From Litoditis marina (taxonomy: Eukaryota; Nematoda; Chromadorea; Rhabditida; Rhabditidae), in the NCBI GenBank assembly GCA_964036275.1, contig OZ038435.1, forward strand, positions 3,906,001 through 3,970,000: a stretch of DNA of 64,000 nucleotides, read 5' to 3'. A model generated the notes under the pieces. That model did not search any database and had not been told where the DNA came from. It worked only from the letters and a program-made list of their open reading frames with translations. Position numbers and translations under genes: made by a program. Below, piece by piece: positions 11,133 to 21,353 of the stretch. Positions within the stretch are counted from its first letter, which is position 1, and each line of letters opens with the position of its first letter.

Positions 11133-14100
11133 ATGAAGGTTGGTTGAGTTATCAGAAATGTGGAACATTTCGATTTTCACCTCAAACTTTATTCTAAATC
11201 ATCTCTGACGGAGTGTTACTTTCAAATAGCAGTTATATTACTGCAATATCTCCCATTCTTTGAATTTGTTTTGCTTATAAGAAATTGGAGTTGAAAGAGT
11301 ACTTGTATAGGCCGTAAATTCATGCAAGAACCTTCTCAACCCGCACAATAAAAAAAAACCCGCACAATAAATTCAACTTGCTCGTTTGTGCAGTATTCGT
11401 AGTTTGATTTCGTTGCGTATCAATAAAAACAATTAATCTAGCAATTAATCTTGCAATCTTGAATCTTGAGAGTTTCGTTTTTCAGTTATCTAGAAGAAGC
11501 AAACTGTTCGCCTCCACTTTTCTAATATGTACCATTCTGTGGTATACGCAGTTAGAGCGGACCACGTTACGGTTGCCGCCAACTATCAAATTCGCCACCA
11601 TTCAGGAAAATATGCCAGGTGAAAATTTGTGTTAACTCCGAAGATAGTACGGGTAATGAGTAGATATCACATAAAAAGAAGAAGAAATCGAAATCGCACT
11701 TTCCCTCTTTGAGTTCTGATGTGTCTCCAATTTCTCGCATGAGTTCATGTTGTCTGACTAAATGGGTACCCGGACGAAACACTTTCTATAAAAATTGTAG
11801 GCATCACAGGGCTGAACTGTAGATTTTCGTTATGCGGTGTTTGTAGTTTGAACCCGCTACATATTAAAAATATTAGGTTCACGATTTTTCACGCTGTATA
11901 CCGAGCCAATTATATATGATTCGGAGTTTGGTGGTCATTTTTGATGTGAACAAGTGCTATTTCCAGGAAACATGTCCACCTCGCCGTTCTATAGTTGTAT
12001 TCTACCCACTTACAGTCCCTGGGACCCAGAGAGAATGAAGGTACAATCATTTTACAGTAGCTGAAGTTCGGTAACGACACGGAGTTCATAAAGTTCAGCC
12101 TCTCAGGAAATAGCAATTGCACTGAAATCTGGTCTTCATATTTTTGGTAATTTCTCCGCAGGAAATATCTTTCTGAAGCTATCGTTTTGTCCATTTGGAA
12201 CACTCAAATTTGCAGGTGTGGTCCAAGAACACTTTGGACCACCTTTATAATTATCAATTGTAATTGAATTATGTTTTTTCTTTCCTTTCAGTACCACGAG
12301 CCGGACGTCGATCCATTTATCAACTGTGTCCGCAAGAACGCGAATCTGACAGAACTGGTGGAGGGACGACTGAGACAAGCGAGGGACAATGTCACCTGTT
12401 GGGGAAGGTAAATTGAGATAAAGAAGTAAACGTATTGAAGAAGATATTACTATTATAGATAAAAGTAGAAGGAAAAGGAATTTATAATATTAGATAATAA
12501 TATAATTTAATAAAAATATATATAAGTTCAATAAAATGAATATGTAGAAAGTGACCAAACACTCGCTGTAGATTGATCACAGAAGACGCCATAGTTGACG
12601 ATCTTTGAGACATCAACGAGATACACTAAAACACAGCAGGATAGAGCAGCATGTACAGTAGAGGCGTGGAGCAAACAATTGTTTTCGTGCATGTTGGTCA
12701 GAACCGCCAGTTTTGTAGTTTGCTCTCGGAAAAGTAAAAAAAATATTGTTCTCAGATGCGTGAACCGGAAGACGGATATGAAGAACGAGCTGGGTCCCGT
12801 CAAATATACCAGCGAGGACCATGTCTTTGAGTGTGACATTGTGGCCGCCTACTGCTCGGAGAAAGACAAGCCGGAGGAACTGGTTTACACGGCACTGCAT
12901 TCTCAAATTGTGGAAAAGTAGGTCAATTTGGAATAGAATAGGATAGAAAAAAAATAGTTTATTCGAGATTCAACGCGTGATTTTCTACATTGGTACAAGT
13001 TATCAATTCAGAAAAAAATTGTAAGGCAAAGTTCACCTTCTCGCTTATATAGTTGCACAGTGAGGTGTTGGTTGACACGACGAACATACTGTGTAACTTT
13101 GTTTTCACTGTGTCTCATTTAGAGAGAGTCACGAAGTGAACAAATACTGCCTCGTCTACTATAAAAATCCAATGAGACTTTATTGAGCATTCTGCTCAGC
13201 CCAGAAACGATCAAATCTGGCAGCGTTTCCTTTGTTGAAACTACAATTTATATCGCTCACCTACTTATAGACTATGTGTACTGTTCAGTTGGATTCTTGC
13301 ATTTAGAACTCCATGTGATTTAAAATCTTTCCAGGCCCGATAATTATGTAATTCTATTTCTCTAAGTCCTGGCGGCGTTGTAAACCGTCCAACCTCATGA
13401 GAAGTTCATATGAGTTTCTCATGAGATACCTCATGAGCTGCTCATGAACTCTTAATGTTGTGGCATAGCAATCGATGGAATCTCATGAGAAGCTCGTGTC
13501 AATAGCTCATGAGGTATCTCATGAGATTTTTGAGGGATTGCTACACCGGCAGTATTTATGGCTTTCTTTGAACCTCGGAATGTTGTGTATATGGTGTGAC
13601 TACCTCGTGTACGGTTCAACTACCAAATCAAACCATATTTCTATTTCAGTAAGACTTCCTTTCGTGCGGGAAAACCTGCCCACAAGCAATATAATGTATA
13701 CATCATCATAATGGACTCAACCGCCAACACCCAAATAGAGAGGTTAGCTTCATCTTCAACTTATAATTATCACCCACCTAGAGTGGAAAGATTCATGAGC
13801 ACTATCTCACCGAATTATATTGTTTGCTCTGTTACAACACCAGTTACAGTTCACGAGTAGCACATGATGTGTTCATGAGATGCTTATGAGAAAATTAGAG
13901 GAACTTCTCACGAGATTGAATGGATTGCTACGCCCCTCGAATCACAATGTTCCCAGGTACAGGCGGCGTACCAATCTCTCAAAAAACTCATGGGATATCT
14001 CATGAGGTATATCTCACGAGCTTCTGATGGAATTCCATTGATTGCTATGCCACGACCTTGGCAGCTCACGAGTAGCTCATGAGGTATCTCAATAGAACCT

Positions 14101-17100
14101 TATATGAACTTCACATGCGGTTAGAGGGATTGGTACGCCGCCAGGTGTGATGGGAATCTATTGTGAGGTCGTGAGAGCTCCCCCCCCCATTGAACTTTGC
14201 TCACGAACGTACCAGATCTTATTCGTTTAGTAACGAAATTTCACAGCGAATTCCGACTGTCCCCCATCCTATTTGCTTTATTCAGTCTTCTATTTTTGAT
14301 GTAAACTATTTATCAAGTAAAACTGCACTTGAGATCCCTTTGTCCTTCTCAGAAACATGCCGAAAACGATGAACTACCTCCGCGACTCGATGGGCGCCGT
14401 CACTTTCCCCAATATCAACAAGGTGGCCTCCAACTCACGACCCAACGGGTTCTCAATACTTTTTGGTCAGTTTGTATCTTGAAACTAGAAAGAGAAAACG
14501 GTACCTGTTGTACTGCTTCAATGTATTTATAGTTTGGTCCGCTGTCTGTGACTTATAGTTCAATTTGCGAGCACGGTGCGAAAACGCCACCGGATCAAAC
14601 TACAAATGCAGCCGAGCAGAACGGTTGTTCTCTTGTGATCTTTGTAGACTTTACCGTTTGTCTCGTTAAGGCAGCAAAGGGTTGAATTGACTGAGCAGTG
14701 CGGTGCGAGTGGTCGTTTACTATCTCCCAGTAGATGGGAGAGTGTGTAGATCAACTATGCGCAGAAGAGCTGGTCCTTCGCTAAACCCACCCCCTCCCAA
14801 CCGAATGATCCGTCCTCCGCAACGGTTTGACAGATTCAAAATGTGGTGTTTTTTTAGGCAAACGACTGGAGCCGCAAGATCGCACAGTTTTCCATCAGGC
14901 GAATTTGACGGAGGAAGAGGATTCCGACCAACTCTGCAACCGCTACGTCGACAATGAGACCTCCATCTTCGATGACTTCAGGGCGGCTGGGTACAGAGTG
15001 AGATAAATTATTCTTTTTACAAACAAAGACAGTGAAGTAACGATTCAATTACGCAATCCGGAAACTGGGGGGGGGGGGGCGAACGGTGGTTGACATTTTT
15101 GTTCCGATCGCTGTCATACTTGTCTGAAATCACGAAAAACTTGAAAATTTGAGAAAGTTTCTAAACTGAAATAAACTTTCCATAACTATCCATTTCATCC
15201 GACTGTTGCAGACAGCAATGATTGAGGACTACGGAAGGGGTATTCTGAACTACCCCGAATGCATGGGTTGGCAGCATCCACGACTAGATCACACCATGAA
15301 GTAAGTTACACTTAATCTTTATATCCCAGCATAACAAGACAGTACTGTGTCTCATTTTCTGCTGTGAAACATTATTAATATTAAATTCAAATTGGAAAAA
15401 AATTGGGTCATTTTCTCGAGAGAAAAATCATGTCTCACCCCTTGCTTGCATTCACAAAAGTGGATACAGGTTCAGACCGTTGAATTGCTACGAGGGGATT
15501 CATGACGTCACTGGTGTAGAACTAACAAAATATGTCCTTCTCTATTATACACATCTTACATTGAAGTTACAGTACTTTACCGTATTACTGTTGTATGCAA
15601 CTATAGAATCTTTTTTTCCGGCCCCTGTCCCTTATCCGAACTACATATTCATTGAAAGATCCTCTTCGAGTTTGGACGGGACGATCCAATTGCATTGGAG
15701 ACGTCACCTATGAGCTGGACTACCTGGGGAAGTACTTCAACTCGTATCCAGGTGAATTGTACATTGAATCTTTGTGGATAGAATACTATCGATAACAGAA
15801 AGAGTTCGCTCTTTGCAATGAACGCCATCACGATAGATTTAACCCTATTCGAATGTGAATGTAGTTTGATCACGTTGCTTTTCGGTCGAAATTTGTACAA
15901 GATGGGCAAGATCGAAGTACAACAAAACATTAGTCACTCTTTATAAGCGTCTCAGCTTTTCACAGCAATGTCTCGGAGTGTTCATTCAAATTTTCTAGTT
16001 TGTATTTTGTAACTCTCGGTTCGAAATTCCCAAAAAGGGGCGGCGAGGATCGTTCGGTTTTTCTTTTTCATACTTCTGAAGGAGTAATTACAACTGTTTT
16101 TCTCAAAATTCTGTCGTTACAGATCAGCCGAAATTCGGCTTCATGTGGGATGTAGGCGTCGGACATGACTTTATGTACGGATCGGTACATTTCGACAAAC
16201 ATATGCACGCATTTCTCCAAAAACACAGAGAGAGGGTAGGTATGGGAGAACATCTTTAGTTAAAATTCGAGTTAAAATTCGACCGGGATTCCCGGCACTG
16301 TTATCAGATTACGACGGAATGATGCCCAGATCAAACAATTGTGGATAAATTCATTGATTTTATTGATTTTCTCATTGTTTGCTGTCATCCTTGTTTTTTT
16401 TCATTCCCATTACAGTATTCCTTTCCAGCTTGATGACAGTTTCGTGTTCTTTTTCGGGGACCACGGACCCAGAGTTGGACAGGTATGTCTTATATAGTTA
16501 TCGACGTTTTTACGTGGATTCCTACGGTATTGATCTAACAATCAGTTTAGGTTGGGGTGAATTCGGTTTTGGTTGGTTTTTTTCAGCACCTAAATTCCGA
16601 AATACGTACTATCATCCCATTTGTTCCCGCTTGACTAAAACCGATTGCTTTCAACACTTAATAATAGGCTCATTCAGACTCTAAGTGTACTCTAAATTTG
16701 ACGTGCTCGGTTGATTCTGAATAAGTCGAAAGATCAAAAGAATCATGAAATCCGTTTTGTTTTTCAATGATTCACGTACTTTCCAACTAGTTCTTGTACT
16801 GTTCTAGGTCTACCACACACCGATCGGCCGGCTGGAGGGTAACAATCCGTTCCTGACCATTTCCGTCCCGGCAGAACTCCGGAACAACTCCGAGTTGATG
16901 GGAACCCTGAGGGAGAACTCACAGAAACTACAAACTCATTGGGACACCAGGGCTACACTTCTCGATATTCTCAAGGTTCATTTTTATGTTTGTGCATCAC
17001 TTCACACCCACCTAAGATAGCTCCTCGTTTATACTATAAATAAATTGTATGGTCACGTGAGGTTTTGTAATGAGGCATCGTGCACTGTCTCATTGCACGT

Positions 17101-20100
17101 TTCTGTGTTCTGCTGTGTTTCCATGTTTCACGTGACTGTGTTTGACTTACAGTATACTGCAACATTTTGGTGTGTTCTGAGCAATTCAAGTGTAGTATTC
17201 TTACATACCTGCAAAATATAATGAAGTGAAATACAACAACTACTGCGAGAGAACACACAGATCAGAGAGACACAGAATATGTGTGTTTCAGTCCCATTCT
17301 AGTAACTAGCCAATCGCAGAAGATTAGCGTAAATTTTCCATGCGGACCTGTACGGTGTATGTAATACTATCCCGCTGTGAGTCTGTAGTTTTATTCCGTT
17401 GTTATTTGATTAAAATTCATATGTAAGGCCGTGTATCGAGATCAAATTACAACTAAGATTTGGCCACTTCTTATACAATTGCTCGTGTTCTTAACCCCCT
17501 CGTTTTCAGTTCCAGCCTCTGTCAAACTTCACAGATCGCAGCTATACACGTATAGAGGGTGAGAGGGGTTCTTCGTATTTGAGAAAAATGCCCGAGCCAC
17601 GCACCTGCGCCACACTCCAGATTCCATTCGAGTTCTGTATTTGTCAATTCCCCAAAGAAACCCTGGACAGGTACGGTATTCGTTCTAACAACAAAGATAG
17701 ACCGAATCAATAGAGTAATGCTGGGTTAGCAGTGAGGGTGTAGATCAAAGATACGGAGATACATACAGAATTTGGTTTGGCTGCTCGCCCAAGTCTGCTC
17801 CATACAAAACTGTCCGTACGCTGTACACTATGGTTGAAGATCTCACACTCATTAGTTTTTAGTATACGTTCTTATTACTTTTCATTTCAGTAAATATACT
17901 AAATATTTTCAATTTTTAATTGCTTTAAACATGAAACGGAAGACCATATTCTCAATAAGTCGAGGACGGTACATCATCCGCTAACCATACCTCTACGGTT
18001 TTTGTAGTTTGATCCCTTCCGAATTTTTAATAGAGTTCCGTCCATTCGATCTATTTACAGATCAAACTACAAAAATTAACTAACTATAGTCTTTCGTTAT
18101 ACCTAGCTATCCTTCAGTGCCTCCGAGTTCTCAGTTGCAATGGGACAGGCGGTCCTAGACGAAGTCAATCGACAACTTTCGGAAGGAGGCGTGGCTTGGA
18201 AGTGCGCCAAGTGGAAGTTGAAAGAGGTAGGCAGACAGGTCCCCGCCATTTGGTGTCGTTCCTTCTGTAGCGTAGTCAACGAGAGAGTGTACAGGTTAAA
18301 GAGACGCAGCTATCTAAGCCTGTCGACGGCCTCATGCTGCCTCGCTTTTGTAGCCACAGTCGATTGGCGCGAATGTTTCCGAGTAGTTCAGACAATTCCT
18401 GACCAATACTGAGCGACATATGTTTCAGCAAAAAAAAAGAGAACGTGTAGATCAAGGAAACGCAGACTGAGATGGATTGCGCAAACGTTGACCTGCTTTT
18501 CGGTGGTAGGGACCCATCAAGTCTCAGCAATATTGGCGCTTCATGCATGATTTTGCTGTGCCTTTTTTGTGCCACCCACCTTAAGGGACAGATTCGTAGT
18601 TTGACCTGTACGGTGTTTGAACTACGCTGTGGCATCAAACTACAAACAGAATGGGGCATTATTAACAACGTGTACCGTTTGAGTTTGAGCTCGCCCTTCC
18701 CTCAGTCCCTATACCTGTGTGATGCGATATAATTTTACTCATTCCGTTCAAAATCCGAAATGACTCGAAACGGTAAATAGAGTATTTATTCCATCGGAGA
18801 GTTTAGATGAGATTACTGTAGTCGTTTAGTCACCGGAGAGATTACTGTAGTCGTTTGTTTCCTTTGTGTAATTTGTGTTTGTGTTAAGGTAGAGTGGATT
18901 CACGCCTTCGTTCCCAGCTATCAGACGAGAACCTACCATATTCAAGTGAACACGGCACCCAACATTGGCGTTTTTCAGGTTAGGTGTTTTTCGAGTTCGA
19001 AAGTCAATCAAAAAAATAGCTCTTCACGTTGCCAACTAATCTTTAGTGACCAGAGTACGTATGCTAGAAGCTCCCACCACCTTTATCCCATCCTGCGTCT
19101 CCACAAACATACGATATTTCTCTGCTCCTACATCCCGCCGGGCGGGAGTGGCGCGAAATAGTAAGGCAGAGCGAGAGACGCAGGATGGAAGGGGGGTGCC
19201 GGGATCTTCTAGCATACGTACTCAGAGACTTCGATTAAAACAGAGAACACAAGAATAGTTACTGAATCACGTGCGAGTTTGAGAGTTGAAAACGAAAAGC
19301 AAGCAATTAATTCGAATGTCGCGAGCGAAATGTCAAATGGGAATAAAGCTCTCGCTTCTAAGTTAAACTGAAGAAATAAGAAAAATGGAATGATTGGAGT
19401 TGACCTTTTAATGAAACCCTGCTGCGATTCGTTCCGGTTGTTCGCTGTGCTTTCGCTTTTGAACAGGCAACCACAGAGTTGTTCCTATCCAAGATGCTGT
19501 GAATCCAGTTTGATCGGTTTTGGCTCCATTTTGCAACTATAATATGCTCCAAATCAAACTACAACTCCGATTTGTCAACCCTTATGGTGTTTTGTCAGGC
19601 TTTCGTGCTTCTCAACCCGGATGGATCGTTCCACGTCTGGGCCATTGACCGCAAGGACACGTTTTGGGTGGGTCATGCTTTCACGTTCGAGACAAGTTAG
19701 AAGTACTCTCCATTTTACCTGCCTGTCCGTAGAGAGTTGTCTCTCTCTCTATCTATCTCTCATTCTCTCTCTCATCTAGGAATTAACGATGAAACGAACT
19801 ACACTTTCTGTATATGACTATAACTTGAAACTGCAACTAATATAGTTGTTTTTCAACAATAACTATTCAAATAGTTAACCTATATGACACTGTGATTAAC
19901 TAATTTTAATCAACTTTTTTGCCTGGCGCTCTCTTTCTCTGTCTGTCTTCCACTCTCTCCCTCCCACTTCATCTCTCTCCCTAATGCCGACTTTCCTACA
20001 GGATCGAGGAAAATGTACCAACTACAAGCTGGAGAACAAGTGTGATTGTGAACATTTTCTGTTCAACTTTTTTGCCCTACGGACCATTAGGTCGTGGGAA

Positions 20101-20115
20101 ATGTACTTCACTTGA
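11133..20115 (+). CDS. DUF229 family protein, copy A (644 aa if all 18 exons are used)
   Basis: DUF229 proteins have an alkaline-phosphatase/sulfatase-like fold; substrate unknown. Exons: 11133-11138, 11486-11618, 11967-12040, 12292-12407, 12756-12917, 13650-13742, 14353-14465, 14858-14997, 15212-15300, 15621-15751, 16123-16235, 16429-16482, 16808-16975, 17510-17670, 18118-18226, 18889-18978, 19599-19667, 20002-20115. An N-terminal signal anchor (FASTFLICTILWY) follows a tiny MK exon behind a TTTTCAG acceptor at 11120; this start is inferred from copies D and E. Motifs: DSTANT at D186, GAVTFP, YELDYLG, GDHGPR at D401, [18 protein letters not shown]-terminal CDCEHF. Odd: the acceptor before 15621 reads CCG, not CAG, although the exon aligns perfectly with its paralogs; and the final exon is split by an intron absent from B, C and D. 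It may be a recent pseudogene or use another splice. Confidence 0.85.
13370..13550. repeat. CTCATGAG-type MITE, copy 2
   Basis: Starts GGCGGCGT and ends GATTGCTACACCGGC, with repeated CTCATGAG palindromes. It lies in the intron between exons 5 and 6 of DUF229 copy A. Confidence 0.85.
13843..13935. repeat. CTCATGAG-type MITE, truncated copy
   Basis: Only the right half is present: it begins near CAGTTCACGAGTAGC and ends GATTGCTACGCCCC, directly before a full copy in the same intron of copy A. Confidence 0.75.
13962..14142. repeat. CTCATGAG-type MITE, copy 3
   Basis: Terminal inverted repeats GGCGGCGTACCAATC and GATTGGTACGCCGCC. The matching C substitution in both ends (ACCAATC/GATTGGT) keeps the ends complementary. 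Confidence 0.87.
14526..14613. repeat. GTAGTTTGATC hairpin element
   Basis: Left arm ATAGTTTGGTCC, right arm GGATCAAACTACAAATGCAG. Intron 7 of copy A. Confidence 0.75.
14650..14845. repeat. GTGTAGATCAA-type repeat (about 190 bp)
   Basis: Contains AGGCAGCAAAGGGTTGA, GTGTGTAGATCAACTATGCG and CAACGGTTTGACAG, the marks of a family with better copies at 43075-43270 and 50375-50565. Intron 7 of copy A. Confidence 0.7.
17052..17140. repeat. CACGTGA hairpin element
   Basis: Arms GTCACGTGA and TTTCACGTGAC enclose GCACTGTCTCATTGCACG and CTGCTGTG. Similar elements are at 48777-48858 and 56819-56917. Intron 13 of copy A. Confidence 0.75.
17391..17455. repeat. GTAGTTTGATC hairpin element
   Basis: Left arm GTCTGTAGTTTTATTCC, right arm GAGATCAAATTACAAC. 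Intron 13 of copy A. Confidence 0.7.
17999..18076. repeat. GTAGTTTGATC hairpin element
   Basis: Arms TTTTTGTAGTTTGATC and GATCAAACTACAAAAA are perfect inverted repeats at the two ends. Intron 14 of copy A. Confidence 0.85.
18595..18650. repeat. GTAGTTTGATC hairpin element, short copy
   Basis: Arms CGTAGTTTGACC and CATCAAACTACAAACAG. Intron 15 of copy A. Confidence 0.7.
19053..19224. repeat. foldback MITE with ends GAGTACGTATGCTAGAAG
   Basis: Terminal inverted repeats GAGTACGTATGCTAGAAG and CTTCTAGCATACGTACTC. The interior is also palindromic (CATCCTGCGTCTC against GAGACGCAGGATG). The same family is at 35216-35382, 53797-53945 and 63476-63625. Intron 16 of copy A. Confidence 0.9.
19506..19564. 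repeat. GTAGTTTGATC hairpin element, degenerate
   Basis: Left arm CAGTTTGATCGG, right arm ATCAAACTACAAC. Intron 16 of copy A. Confidence 0.6.
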
Positions 20116-20817
20116 AACACAGCAGAAATCACAAACTTACTAAAACGTGCACAAATTATGCTGTGTCTTCACGTTTTACGTGTCTATTCCATTTACTTCT
20201 AGTATAATCATTAATTCAGCACACATACTAGATGGTGTAATTATCTTTGGGTCTCTTCTATTGTGTGCTCTCTGCTTGTTCTCTCATCTTTGTAGTGTCG
20301 TCTTAGTTTGGTTGGGAAAGCCTATTTAACCTCTGTGTGGGTAGTTTTGAAATATTCGTTCTTTTAATTTTTCTAGTTCCTGAACTATTTCAGAGTGATT
20401 TTTAGGTTCTGCAACGATGTTAACAAAAACATAGTATTCTTATATAATAATCTTACCTTAACTGAGATTGTTGCTTGTTGCTTTTTATTCCAAATTCGAT
20501 CCCAGGAAAAATAGAGAATGTTATGCGTTTTGATTGGTTCACTTCATGATTTTATCAAAGAGTTTTGTTGCATGAATATGTATATAAGACGCTCCAATCT
20601 AAATGGTTTCCATTTTAGATAATTTCTTGGAAAACCTCAAAATATTGTGCATCATCAGACTTGTCCGATATTTTTTCTGAAATGTCCAATTCTTCTAATT
20701 CTTGTGTCGCTCTCATTTGGAGCGCAGATAAAACTACCGAATATTTGTATGTTTCAAAATCCTCTGCCACAATTATTTTCCTTTCAGAACATAATAACAC
20801 ACGTTTTCGCAGTTGAA

Positions 20818-20926
20818 AACATGTGAAAAAATGTGCCCAAAAAATTGTAGTGTGAAAAATTGGGCCCAAAAATTGAAGTGTGAAAAATTGTGCCCAAAAA
20901 TGGAAGTGTGAAAAATTGTGACACAT
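20818..20926. repeat. minisatellite, about 28-bp unit (GTGAAAAATTGTGCCCAAAA)
   Basis: About four imperfect units of GAAGTGTGAAAAATTGTGCC plus A-rich spacer inside the 20582-21606 element. Confidence 0.85.
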
Positions 20927-21240
20927 TTGTTTCTCTAAAGAGAGGTACTTTGCACTTCGTATGTCTCTCGCACGATAATGCTGTGATACTCTTTGACACA
21001 GCTCTCAATGATCCGTATCTTGTTATGGTTTCAAATCCTGCGGATCTGTCTCGCCTGTTCTTTCTCTGCGTCTCTTTCTCTAATTGGGCGATGCCCTCAA
21101 TGCGCGCTCGTTTCTCTGCGTCTCAATGCTCTAATCGCCAATACTAGATACGGCGCAGTCAGGGGGGTATGGAAGGAAACATTAGTATCGCGCGAGTGGT
21201 TCAGTAATAACCTCTCTTGCTGGAACATGTACAATATTTG

Positions 21241-21353
21241 GAAAAGTGAAAAAATGTGCCCAAAAAATTGTAGGTGTGAAAAATTATGCCCAAAAAATTG
21301 AAGTGTAAAAAGCTGTGCCCAAAAAAATTGAAGTGTGAAAAATTGTGACACAA
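21241..21353. repeat. minisatellite, second array of the same unit
   Basis: Direct-orientation array of the same unit as at 20818-20926 (GTGCCCAAAAAATTG / GTGTGAAAAATT), followed by the shared tail TTGTGACACA. Confidence 0.85.

Noticed and set aside
11486..11488. Loss of the start codon in copy A (TTA where B and C have ATG after the acceptor)
   Set aside because: Copies D and E start in a separate ATGAAA exon, and A has ATGAAG with a donor at 11133-11138, so a lost start is not needed.
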